A stretch of 64,000 bases of DNA from Cymodocea nodosa (lineage: Eukaryota; Streptophyta; Magnoliopsida; Alismatales; Cymodoceaceae), in contig CM072341.1 of the NCBI GenBank assembly GCA_036874045.1, forward strand, positions 1,810,501 through 1,874,500, in the 5' to 3' direction. Each line of letters opens with the position of its first letter. Position 1 is the first letter of the stretch. Position numbers and translations under genes: made by a program. The notes under the pieces are model-generated. The model made no database searches. It worked only from the letters and a program-made list of their open reading frames with translations, and had not been told where the DNA came from. Of the stretch, positions 34,863 through 45,397 are shown one piece after another.

Positions 34863-35087
34863 TCATTGTACTTATGTATCTTTTACCTATTAATTTGTAA
34901 TTAGAATTTTTAGGATGACTTTAATGAAGTAAATGTTTTGCTAAACAATTATTTCCATGTCTTTAATTAAGACAAGGTCCTTGTGAATCGACTCGCTCTT
35001 GCATATGCTTAATACAATAGGTACCGTGCGTTTGCGATTTATAAATGTAAAATTTGGGTTTTTCGTGTATTTAATTGAATAACAACA
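34863..35087 (+). repeat. Element F 5' LTR, second part
   Basis: Continuation of the LTR after element A. It ends near 'aataacaaca', about 18 bp before the primer site. The exact last base is uncertain because the matching end of the 3' LTR is not in the window. Confidence 0.6.
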
Positions 35088-35105
35088 AATTATCTTAGAA
35101 GTTCT

Positions 35106-35125
35106 TGGCACTGTTGTCGAGGAGC
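35106..35125 (+). promoter_or_regulatory. Element F primer-binding site (tRNA-Asp type)
   Basis: TGGCACTGTTGTCGAGGAGC matches 15 of 20 bases of the complement of the plant tRNA-Asp 3' end (TGGCGCCGTTGCCGGGGATC). Four of the five differences are C-to-T or G-to-A changes. Confidence 0.65.
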
Positions 35126-38100
35126 TTGGTGTGCTAAAATGAAATTTTTGGATTTGGGTTTAGTTTGGCATTTCTTTGTTCTAAGTTGTTCATTAAGTCC
35201 TTGTTTTTTGTAAATCCTACTTATCTTGAAAATGTGGGGTGATATGTCAAATGGCCATTTGATATGTTTATTTCACATTCAAAAATATGTTTTTCTCCTA
35301 TTTTGCCACATGTATGTACTTGAAATTCAAATTGTGGCAAACTATAGATGATTCTATGATAATCTTGAATGGCCTAAAATTTTAGTAAGAAAACAGAATG
35401 CACAATCTGTTCTTCTTAAATATGCTGTTGTTTAAGATTTGAGATGATTTTTCTGATATTTTTCTTGAAAAGTTTGGTTTTAGATGTTTCTTTTGAGTGC
35501 TTGCACATAAAATTTGGAGATATAGTTTAATAGATTAAATTCATGAAATCCAGACCATATTATGAGTTCTCTATTTTATTGCTGCATTGTCTAATCTATA
35601 ATAGTCTTAAATTTGCTATCATTATAACACCCAAAAGTTTATTTTGTACCCAAATTGTGAAATTACATGAGTTTACCTTTTTGAAATGAGCTTTCATGTT
35701 TGATTTGAATATGTGTAGTTTGAGTTATAAGTTTTCTAAGATAAGGGTGCTTGGATGAATTTCTAACTGAAAATTATATTGAAAATCTAAATTCAGATTT
35801 ATATTACTAAAATTGTGGAATAAATTTTTTTTTTTTATTACTTGCATGTTAAAGTATGATGAATCAAATTTCCAACACAGGTTTAAAAGTAAATTTTGAA
35901 TATCTAAATCTTAAGTTATGATCTGTTGAAGTTGGAGTGGTAAAATTGAATTCTGCATTGTAAGAAGTTGCAAAACTACATGACATATCTTCATGAATAC
36001 TTATCTTTGTTAACATGTTAATTGCTAGATCATGTTGAAAATTACTCAAAATTTTGTTTAAAAAAAGTACTATGTCATGTGTTGAATTTTCTATTACAAG
36101 TTCTGAATGTGTTTCATGGAATCAATGAATGCACCTTGTTTTAATTGAAGTTGATATACCATTGGGCCCTTGGTATGCTCAATCTTCCATCATAGCATTA
36201 TACTTTTCTTTTTCACCACATAGACTCAAAATTATGTGAGCATTTAGAAAATATGACAAACGACAATTTCACTCTTGAATTGAATATTTGAAAAAGTAGA
36301 AGAAATATATAAACATGTTGTTGAGTAATTTCAAGCATTTATGTGCAGTTGAGATTTTGCTATATAAGTATTTTTTTTTGGGGTGATGGACAATCATTTT
36401 ATTGCAACTACAAGTTAACCTTTGCATGGGAATTTCTACATTTTGAATTAAATGTTAAAAGTACTTTAGTTTTATCTTGCAAACAGGTTGTGTGACTTTC
36501 TTTTTCTTATACACTTATTGTGTAGAAAGAAGATATCTTACTTTTTAAAATGAGATAAAGCATGTATGAGAGAAGAAGAAACACAAGCTTGTTAACTTTT
36601 ACTTGCAGGTGCTTACCTTGACAACAAACAAATGATAAGAAGTTCCCACTCTAAGACTTAAAATTTTGAGGTATTCAAGCAATTGTTCCACCATCATATG
36701 TTTCTTTTCATTTTATTCTCATTTCTTTTCATTAATTTAGTATGTTTGTTTTATTTTGCTTTTGAATGTAGTATGTTTCTTAGTTTTAGTAGAATTTTAT
36801 TTCCTTGTGTTTTAAGTGACTTAGGCTCATACCCCTATCTTATGGTATATTTAATTGTTGGGTTTATTGTATATCCTTTTGTATTAAGAGATATAATGAG
36901 AAGGTAGTGGGGTGACTTAATTTACTTAAATCATTCATCTTAGTGTATTATCTTTAATTGTTGTTTAAATTAAAAATAATGAATAATAATAAATGTTGAA
37001 GGGAACATTGATGCCATTTTCAAAGTCACTATTTTAGCATTGCCAAGTTTTTGCATATAGATGCATATTCTTCACCACCATGTGAACTTATTGCAATATT
37101 TAAGTGTGGGGGTGCGAGCTTCTTGTATTTATGTGTAAACTTCTTGATGCATGCTTACTTTTATATTTAGAACAAAATTTTAATAACATTCAACTACCTC
37201 CCTACTATGATCAAGGATAATGAATATGAGATTTAATATTTTTTTTGAGTTATAAACACCCTATATTATAATATGGAACTTGAATTTTTTACTTGGATTT
37301 GTATAATTTTTTTTTTAAAAAAAAAATTGCAGGGGTTGTCATTTGCATATATTTTTAATTTGAAAGTTTGTGTTCCTTTCACTTAGGTTTTATTTTCTTT
37401 CATTTTTATTATATTAATGATGCTAGTGGTAAAGTTCAACTTTGTTTTTGAATGTATTATTAATGCATGATATGTGTGACCTAAGCTTTGTGATATGTCT
37501 TTTATATGTTTCTTTGTGTGTTATTGCTCAAATAGGCATGTTGGTGCATTCATGTGGTCATTTACTATGATGCAAAAGTTAAACTTATATTTGCTATGAA
37601 CTCACTAAAATAAATAAATAAATTAATTTTTAAAAAAACTTTTCTTTGTTTCTATATTACTTGTTATTTTCTATTAGTTAATATTTCTTTTCATCTATTA
37701 CATATATCTAATGTCTTTGTTAGTGTTTCAGTTTTTTTTATGGCGTGGCAAGAAAGGTACACATTTCTAAATCTCCTTCTATTATATAGCATGAGTTAAA
37801 ATTGCAAGACGTATCATTCTTTGAACATGATACTCAATCTCCATTTCATGTTCTTGAGAATGGTACATTTTCTATTATCTGCATGTGTTTCACACGTTAG
37901 GGGAGCTACAATTTGCTACTTGACATTGTTCTTTCTTTCTTTATATTTCTTTTTATCGTCTACATGCATAATATTGCCATGCTTGAATGTTATTTTAGAT
38001 TCATTGAGTACAATGCATCATTTAAGTGTGTGGGGGGGGGGTGGCATGTAGATTGTTTTTGTTATTTTTATTGTATTTTCATGTATTTTTCGTGATGTTA

Positions 38101-39022
38101 GTAAATTTTCATGTGTTTTATGTTGTTATCATTTTATGTTGTATTTTAATTAGACCCTAGTGATGAGATTTTGAAACTCAAGAAATGCTATTAGGATTTA
38201 TGGGTTTACCCTTGATTTCTTTTTTGAGTGGACTCCAGAACCTAAAAGTGTGGACCTAATTGTATGTTCTTTAGAGAAAGATGAGTCCCATGTTAGTAGT
38301 GTTTTGAGTGAGTCTTCCTTATCATTGAGATTAATGCCTTGTTTATTTACACCCTTCTGAGTGATTCCAAGACAAGTGTCACCACAAAGAGGTTTACATC
38401 TTATGTAACCTTAAGGTGAGATTATTTTTTTTGGATACTCCCAAACTTCCACGAGATTTTGAAGGAGAGGTTTAGGAAAACATCAAAGTTATCACATCTA
38501 GCGTGCTAAGGAGTTTCTTAGGGATGGATTCAAGGCAGATGGTCCTTTTGATGGGGTGACTCCTCATGCATTCTAATGTGGGCTTGTTGGACTCTAAAGA
38601 ATTAGTGAGTTTTCTTTTCTATTGAGCCACCATTGTACCTATTGACCTTAATAGCATCATTGAGCCTAATCATTTCGCACTTAGGTCAAATCTTTGTTTT
38701 TTGTTTCTTTTTGTTATTTGCTTATGTTTTGTATTTGTAATGTTCTTTTTCTTATTTGTGTTTATTTTATTTTTGTGTTAATTTGGACTTTGTGGGTATA
38801 TCCGCTGAAAACCCTCTAGAGACAAAACTCCACCACTAAGGTGACCTAAGGGTTTAATGGCTTGTTGCATAAGCTAAATGCAACTGTGATTCCTACGAAA
38901 GTGAGTCAGGATTTCTATTTTAGTTGTTTTGATTTGTATTTCAATAAAAGCTTCTAGTAATTATCATTCTAGTCATTTCCTATTTTCTAGACTTGAATAC
39001 TTGCTAGGGACTAGCAAGGTTT
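35126..39022 (+). other. Element F internal region, no recognised coding sequence
   Basis: About 3.9 kb of AT-rich DNA. Open frames near 36683-36907 and 37821-38095 are hydrophobic by composition and match no family I know. The G-rich motif TTTAAGTGTGGGGG occurs at about 37099, 38021 and (as the polypurine tract) 39020, suggesting internal duplications of the 3' priming region. Confidence 0.55.
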
Positions 39023-39037
39023 AAGTGTGGGGGTATT
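39023..39037 (+). promoter_or_regulatory. Element F polypurine tract
   Basis: AAGTGTGGGGGTATT lies directly before the 3' LTR start TGTAAGG at 39038, the expected place for plus-strand priming. Confidence 0.65.
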
Positions 39038-39133
39038 TGTAAGGAGTAAAATTGTGCCAATTTATATAGGATTATTCATGCTTATTAGAGCTTAAATGAT
39101 ACATAATGCATGTTTATAATTGAAATACCATCA
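39038..39133 (+). repeat. Element F 3' LTR, first part
   Basis: Matches 23607-23702 of the 5' LTR with few changes. It ends at the target duplication CATCA (39129-39133) of the solo LTR. Confidence 0.85.
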
Positions 39134-40746
39134 TGTTGAGTATTTTTGTTTTGATGATGTGTGCTGAATGAAAATAATCATATTTGCTCAATTACTATAG
39201 CTTGTGAAAAGAAATTAAAATCATCAATTAATACAGAAAAAGCTTATTGATATAAATACTTGTCTGTATTGGATCTGAAGTTAATAACTAGTCGTTTCGT
39301 TGCATTAATTTCTCATTTAGCTAAACGTTAAGTTAACGTGTGTTTTTATTGAAAAGCATGATATGTTTTAATGTTATATCTTCTGTATCATGAACAGTGC
39401 ACGTTTAGACAACTCGTTAAGTTAGAGTTTTGTTTGTATAGAGGTCACGTGAGAACTCGTTAAGTTAGAGGCTTAAAGGTTAAAATAGGTCACGTGATAA
39501 CTCGTTAAGTTAGAGGCTTAAAGGTTAAAATAGGTCACGTGATAACTCGTTAAGTTAGTGAGTAAAAGAAGAGACGAACTCGTTAAGTTAGTGTTATACA
39601 CGTGGTGAAATTATATGTTACGAATGTTGTATTGTATCACGTGAGGTGCACCTGTTTAACTCGATAAGTTAACATAACTAAACGCGTTGAGTTGCTATAT
39701 TGAATACTAAGGCAACGCGTTAGGTTAGCGTTATAAACTTAAGTTGTTATTTTTGCACGTGGTAAAATTCTTATTATAAAAACATTTGTTTATTACTAGT
39801 TCGTTGAATTATCATAACACAACGGAGATGGTTCGTTGAGATAGCATAACACCACAGACTTAGTTCGTTGAGTTAGCTACAGTACTTGTCACGTGAAATA
39901 GCACATAGTGAACTCGTTAAGTTATATATATATACTTGTGTTACTCGTTAATTAACATTAAAGTAACGACTTCTTATTACATTGATGAAAAATTTTTGGA
40001 CGAGAAAGTTTATTTTTAGGAAATTTTTCAGAGATCCAGGACTGATGATTAAAGAAAATTCGAAATATAAACGTGGGTTAGAACGTGTGTGTTTTGATGA
40101 AGGAAAAAGAAAAGACGTGGAGAAGTGGAAAACTGGTAGTGGTTAAACGTGAAGGATATGCATGAAATGAAGATACAGTATAAAAGGCATAGAATTCTCA
40201 TTGATCAATTTATCCTTGCACACAAAATGAAAAATCTTTTCAAGGATCAAACCATCCCTGTACACCAAAAGAAAAATCTTTTTCAGGGATCAAAAACACC
40301 TCTTCGGGAAAAATCTCTCAAGTGGAAGAAAGTTTAGTGAAGCATAAAAAGGTAAGATTTTCGTCACTGAAGATTTGAAGTATTAGAAGAAAGAAAATTC
40401 GGTGAAGCATGAAAAGACAAGATATTCGTCACTGAAGAATTGTTGAAGAAGAAAAAAAAGAAGAAGAAAGATCTCAAACAAGGAGAAAAGTTTTAAATTC
40501 CGCAAATTAGTTTTCTCTATTTGTAGTTATGAAATTGTTTAGATGATACATGGTATCGAAATATAATTGCATCTACAATTTCTGAGGAGAATTGAATTGT
40601 ATATTGTAATTGAAACCTTGAATAAAAATGATTTTATGAAAACAATGTCTCGACTTGTTTTTGAGTTTTAAAGTTTCAATTATATTTCAGAAAATATTAA
40701 AAATACACAATTCACCCCCCCTCTTGTGTAGCCATACGATCCTACA
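39134..40746 (+). mobile_element. Solo LTR, Copia (SIRE/Maximus-like)
   Basis: A 1613-bp segment begins TGTTGAGTATTTTTG and ends GATCCTACA. It is flanked by perfect 5-bp duplications CATCA at 39129-39133 and 40747-40751. The uninterrupted site is visible in the other LTR of element F near 23698 ('accatcacttta'), which proves the insertion. There is no internal region or second LTR, so it is a solo LTR left by recombination. The stretch 'attcaccccccctcttgtgt' near the 3' end is typical of long Copia-type LTRs, hence the lineage inference. Inside are repeats of AACTCGTTAAGTTAG with CACGTG (about 39400-39600). Confidence 0.85.
39405..39605 (+). repeat. AACTCGTTAAGTTAG repeat array with G-boxes
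   Basis: AACTCGTTAAGTTAG occurs about four times, near 39410, 39450, 39495 and 39543, with a further close match in 'gaactcgttaagttag' near 39575. 'GGTCACGTGA' lies between most copies. Two adjacent units of about 59 bp (39445-39560) are nearly identical. Confidence 0.75.
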
Positions 40747-41265
40747 CATCACTTTGGAATTTATATGATTATGCATGATTATTGAAGTAAATGACTTAAA
40801 ATTGCACAATTTAACCCTTTATTTGATTATGACTTAAATGATAATGGAAATGAATGTTGATTAATACTTAGATGCTTTATGTTATATTATTTCATGTCTT
40901 GTTATCTTTTAATGTGTTTGTTTAAGTTTAGTAGGTAAATAAAAAAAGGAATTTTTGAAGTATCACAATGGCAAGAAATGAAATAGTAAAAAGGACTTGA
41001 GGGTGTTTTTGGAACAACACCCAAAAGCCCTAATTCTCTCCCTTTAAGAGACAACCTAGGGCCTTCTTGGAGACTATCTCCCATGACTCAAATGAGCCAA
41101 GCTCCCTCCACTTAAGGAAAACTCCATTCAAGCAAGGGAGGCTCCCCTCTTCTTCTCCAAGGTCGGGTAAGGTTACAAAGGAGGCTTAGACTTTGGCTCT
41201 CTCCTTCCTTTCTTCTTCCTTGGGGTGTTGAGGGCATAGATCTCCATCAACTTCTTATGTGGTGC
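40747..41265 (+). repeat. Element F 3' LTR, second part
   Basis: Begins with the second CATCA copy and continues the F LTR (matching about 23698-24205) until 'tgtggtgc', where the LTR of element B starts at 41266. The remainder of the LTR is not seen later in the window. Confidence 0.8.
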
Positions 41266-43442
41266 TGTTTAGAATGAAAAAGTGCATATTATTAACGGTT
41301 AAATGATGGTTAATTGCATAATATTTAGCTTATCATATGAGAATTAAGCCATTATGTTATAATTGCACTATTATATGCTTTAATTGAAGAATCTGCTTAA
41401 TTTTGGGGAATTAATGTTAATTTAGTACATTTATGAACTGTCGGTAAGTTGCAGGCTGTGAAATTCTTAAGTATCCGAATTTTCTGATATTTCGGACAGT
41501 TATGTTTAACATACCGAACAAATTCAGACAGTTATGTTTAACAGACCGAATATGTATCGGATAGTTATGTTTAAATTGTTGAACAGTTATTCTTTGAGAG
41601 AATATTTTATTATTTCCTGAAGTACGTGTGTCGAAACCAGAATGAATGACTTAAGTGAACTTTCGGTGAGTTATCTATAACTATCCGAAATTACAACTGA
41701 GCATTCGATAGTTATCCTTGTAACTCTCCGAAATCTATTTTTATTTATAAAATAGCTGAGGACACGTGTCATGTTCTGGGTAAGTGACTTAAGTGAATTT
41801 TAAGTGAGTTAGCTGTAACTATCCGAAATGCATCAGAGCATCGAATAGTTAGACCTGTAACTCTCTGAAATGTTATTTTATAATTAAATTGCTGTTGACA
41901 TGTGTTGAGATCTGGTAGATTTACTTAAGTTATATATCGGTGAGTTAATTGTAACTATCCGAAATGCATCTGAGTATCGAATAGTTAAGTTTATAAGTAT
42001 CCAAAATGCACCTGAGCATCGGATAGTTAAATTTATGCACGTGTTTTATAGTTAAATCAACGAAGAAAGTCCGTTGAGTTATCTGTAACTCCACGGACTA
42101 TATATTTTCTAATATGCCACTGTAGCGGTTGCAGAAACAGGATAGTTGGAAGGGAAAAACCACATTTGCACGTATCGCGCAGGAGAAGGAAGCATCGCCG
42201 TTGATCTGAATGAAGGAAATCCAACCGATCATTCAAGCAGAAGCAGTTACTACTGAAGAAATATAAAAGAAAAGAAGAAAAAAAGAAGATGGTGTGATCG
42301 ATGGACGAACAGTGTGTGCAAAGGAGGATCAGCGTTGCAATTCTCTGAAGTACCACACCAACCACTATCACCACCATCATCACCACCATAATCAACAACC
42401 ATCGGAGGTCTGTGAGGATACTTGCTTGATGTTGGTTCGATTTCGAGCCAAACACAGTGCTTGACAACCACTGTGAGGAGTGATTGCGTCACGGGAAGGG
42501 AAGCCATTTTCACCAAGCGCCGACTCATATTTCAGTAGATTGTAAAGCTTTTAGCCTTAGCTTCGGGTTGATGCCTGTATGCTGAAGAGGAGATCATCTT
42601 GCAATTCTGGACTCGCGATTCTATAAGGAGAGGAGACAAAATTGTAAGTGGTTTAATTTTTAGTATTGTAATCGCGTTGCAAGTAGTGTCGGAAGTATTT
42701 ACTGTCAAGTGAGATTACTTCATATTTCACCTTTCGCCCATTTCCATGTTCACATCAAAACAAAAATACCAAAAACAATTTATCTTTGTTTGTATGTTGT
42801 ATTTGAGTGTTGTATCGTGACTAATGTTATCTATATCAGTTTTATGATTGTTTGATGTTAGTTTTAATTTTACAGTTTACTGAAATTGGTTTGTACAAAA
42901 GACTTAAAGATTTTAATGGTTACTGTTTGAATCATCTGAATGTTAGCATTGCTTAATGATAAATCCAATGTTAACTAGCATTAAAAAGCTTAATTGATGT
43001 TATTTACAATCTGTGGAATCGCCCAATGGTTGTCCGAATTCCTCTGTAAATAGCAATATTATAAAGAAGAGACAGGCTCGTGGAGTTAACTTAAGTCCAC
43101 AAGGATAGTCCGTTGAGTTATGGCTATAACTCAACGAACTTTGTCCATTGAGTTAATTGTAATTCAACGGAGTGCTTATTGAATATAATTTTGAATTGTT
43201 AACAATCAAACAGTTCTTAAATTTGTCAGCAATTCCCTGTGGATCGACCTGTACTTGCACACTGATACAATAGACACTATGCACTTGCAGTTAAAGTACA
43301 AATTGGAATTAATATCTAAATTGTATTAAAGGTTGTTTGTTTACTTATAAAAGAAAGAATAGGCATAAAGATAAATTAACTAAGTAAAAATAAAAGTAAC
43401 AGATCCAAGTTTTTCTAGTGTAGTGCTAGGAAAACACAAATA
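41266..43442 (+). repeat. Element B 5' LTR
   Basis: 2177 bp, longer than the A LTRs because of extra units of the TATCCGAAATGCATCTGAGCATC type (41500-42035). It lacks the AACTCGTTAAGTTAG module and instead carries 'AGTCCGTTGAGTTATCTGTA' at about 42068. Its last bases read CACAAATA rather than CCCAAACA. Confidence 0.82.
42250..42528 (-). CDS. Antisense LTR ORF, element B copy
   Basis: 92 codons beginning 'MSRRLVKMASLPVTQ'. It agrees with the 33625 copy over the first 50 residues, then contains a triplet-type expansion (GGTGGT/ATCACCACC) and a frame change. Confidence 0.3.
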   Translation of the reverse strand: MSRRLVKMASLPVTQSLLTVVVKHCVWLEIEPTSSKYPHRPPMVVDYGGDDGGDSGWCGTSENCNADPPLHTLFVHRSHHLLFFFFSFIFLQ

Positions 43443-43449
43443 AGTTTTA

Positions 43450-43467
43450 TGGCACCGTTGCTGGGGA
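43450..43467 (+). promoter_or_regulatory. Element B primer-binding site (tRNA-Asp type)
   Basis: TGGCACCGTTGCTGGGGA matches the tRNA-Asp 3' complement at 16 of 18 positions. Both changes are transitions at former CpG positions. Confidence 0.8.
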
Positions 43468-43561
43468 ATTGAATTGAATTGAATTGAATAGATATAAGCA
43501 ATTGTTAGAGCTATTTCGTTTTAATAGCTAGAGTTGTGTGTTTTCTTCTGTAATTGAAAAT

Positions 43562-45397
43562 ATGACGTATGCTTATGCTCAAAGATTTTTGAAACCTGCA
43601 ATTAGCATATGTGAATTCTGCAATTCTGAAGGACACGACATTTCTGATTGTTTGAAATTGAGACGTCTACAGATTGTTAGATCCCATGAACAACAAATGA
43701 ATTATCCTCAATATAATAGAGTCGAGTATGAGAATCCTATAGTTTACCCAACTAATGGTCAGTATAGAATGTGTAATATGATGAGAGACACTGAAGTTTG
43801 GGATAGCTATGACAGACTGGAGCATAGTATAGAGCTAAATCTAGACAAATTGGAAAACTTTATGTGTTAACAATAAGAAATCAACCAGTTAAACTATAAG
43901 GAATCATATTCAGAACCTAAACAGGATATAATTTACGAAACTAAAAAAGCCATAAAGAAAATTGATCAAAAATTGAATGCAATGAAATTAAATGATCTGG
44001 AAACAAAATTAAAAGCATTAGACAAAAATGCAATGAAAATACAAGTTATGCAACAGGACAATGAAAATTGTAATGTTATAAACCTGCATAATTTGCAAAA
44101 TATACAACAAACAGAAAACACTAATGCAAGAGAATTTAAATAATGCACTTTAAAATTAAAAACAATTGAAGATCATAATCACGAAAATGATATGCAAAAA
44201 CATCATGAAAGTAACGAAAATCTAGAAGATGTATGTGTAACATTAAGATCTAGAACTGATATACCACCAAGAACTCAAAATGAAAATGAAATGAAGGTGG
44301 ACAAGAGTAAAAATCAAAATGATAATGAAAATGTAATAGCTGAAAATCTAAAAATCACTGAACAATAATCTGAATTTGCAATTGAAGCTAAAAATGACCA
44401 AATAAATCAACTGAAAGAAAAAGAGTCTTTGAAATCAAAATCTTTAGCACCCTATCCTGAAAGATTACAACAAACAATTCCTGAAAGACAAGAGAAAATC
44501 AGAGAAATTTTTGAAAAAGTACAAGTTAACATTCCTTTGTTAGATCTATTGCAGAATATGCCACCTTGTGCTAAATTTCTGAAGGATTGGTGTACTAAGA
44601 AAAGAGAGCGAAAAGTTCTTAGAAAGGTCTTTTTAGCTGAGCAAAGTAGTTCCCTATTTCTACCACAAATTCCTAAAAAGTTATTTGATCTTGGAATCCT
44701 TGTTATATTATGCACCATAGTAAATACCATTCTAGAAAGAACCTTAATAGACTTAGGTGCAGGTATAAATGTTATGCCAAGTGATATATTTGCATCCTTA
44801 GGATTAGAAGGCTTAACTCCTACTAGTACGGTTATTCAATTAGCTGATAGAAGTATAAGATACCCTAGAGGAAAAATAGAGGATGTCTTAATTAAAATCA
44901 AGAATTTTATATATCCTATTGATATTGTAATTTTGGATTCCCAACAAATTAAACATAAAAATAGTGATACATCTTTAATTTTGGGAAGGCCATTTTTAGC
45001 AACATCAGGGGCTGTTATAAATTGTAAAACTGGAGTAATGAAGTTAGCATATGGTAATGAGGATATTCAATTAAATATTTTCAAACCAGAAAGGTTTGAG
45101 GAGTTAGAAATGTCCTTACATACCATAGACTTTTTAGAGGATGAAGGAGATATGTTAGATGATGTGATTCAAGAAGAATTAAATAGGCAAATCAATTCTG
45201 AAACTTTAGAAGAAAGTGAAAGCATAAATATAGAAGGAGATCGGGAAGAAATTAATTTAAAAAATGATGATGTTCAATTAGGAGCTCTAGTTTCTGATGG
45301 GTAGCATTTAGAATTAAAACCTTTACCTCCTGAATTAACCTATATATTTCTAGAAGATAATCGAACCTGTCCAATCATTATTGCTTCAGATTTAGCT
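43562..45397 (+). pseudogene. Type 1 knuckle-protease ORF of element B
   Basis: One frame from ATG 43562 ('MTYAYAQRFLKP') to the truncation point. Residues 20-33 are an intact CCHC zinc knuckle, CEFCNSEGHDISDC (C-x2-C-x4-H-x4-C), which binds RNA in retroelement Gag. A charged, coiled-coil-prone linker (about residues 110-290) follows. The retropepsin domain comes next, with 'LIDLGAGINVMPSDIF' (catalytic Asp in DLGAG), 'YPRGKIEDVLIKI' and 'SLILGRPFLATSGA', as in Athila-type proteases. About five in-frame stops (43868, 43874, about 44142, about 44366, 45302), mostly CAA/CAG/GAA turned to TAA/TAG, inactivate it; there is no frameshift. The frame starts about 95 bp after the primer site, so no capsid domain lies upstream. 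Confidence 0.8.

Larger units (their letters stand above)
23607..41265 (+). mobile_element. Element F: old nested-into LTR retrotransposon without recognisable genes
   Basis: Two copies of an LTR starting TGTAAGGAGTAAAATTG (23607 and 39038) flank an internal region with a tRNA-Asp-type primer site (35106) and a polypurine tract (39023). The 5' LTR is cut by element A. The 3' LTR is cut first by a solo LTR at 39134 and then by element B at 41266, so its far end is outside the recognisable part of the window. Removing the insertions leaves an LTR of about 1.5 kb and an internal region of about 3.9 kb. No gag or pol was recognised, so it is non-autonomous (LARD-like) or heavily decayed. It is the oldest layer of the nest. 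Confidence 0.78.
41266..45397 (+). mobile_element. Element B: type 1 retroelement, truncated
   Basis: LTR 41266-43442, primer site 43450-43467, then one reading frame carrying zinc knuckle, charged linker and protease, cut off at 45397 where another LTR of the same family begins. It inserted into the 3' LTR of element F after 'tgtggtgc'. The layout LTR, primer site, knuckle, protease without capsid gag is the same as in element D. The right half (RT to integrase) is missing. Confidence 0.75.

Noticed and set aside
36683-36907. Hydrophobic 74-codon ORF in element F, possible membrane protein
   Set aside because: The Phe/Leu/Ile content follows from T-rich DNA; no start context and no conservation visible in the window.
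37821-38095. Two overlapping T-rich ORFs in element F
   Set aside because: Composition artefacts around the G-run motif; both are short and overlap in different frames.
39405-39605. Repeat array resembling a CRISPR array
   Set aside because: Repeats lie inside a plant solo LTR, spacers are not unique (adjacent 59-bp units are nearly the same), and nothing else is prokaryotic.
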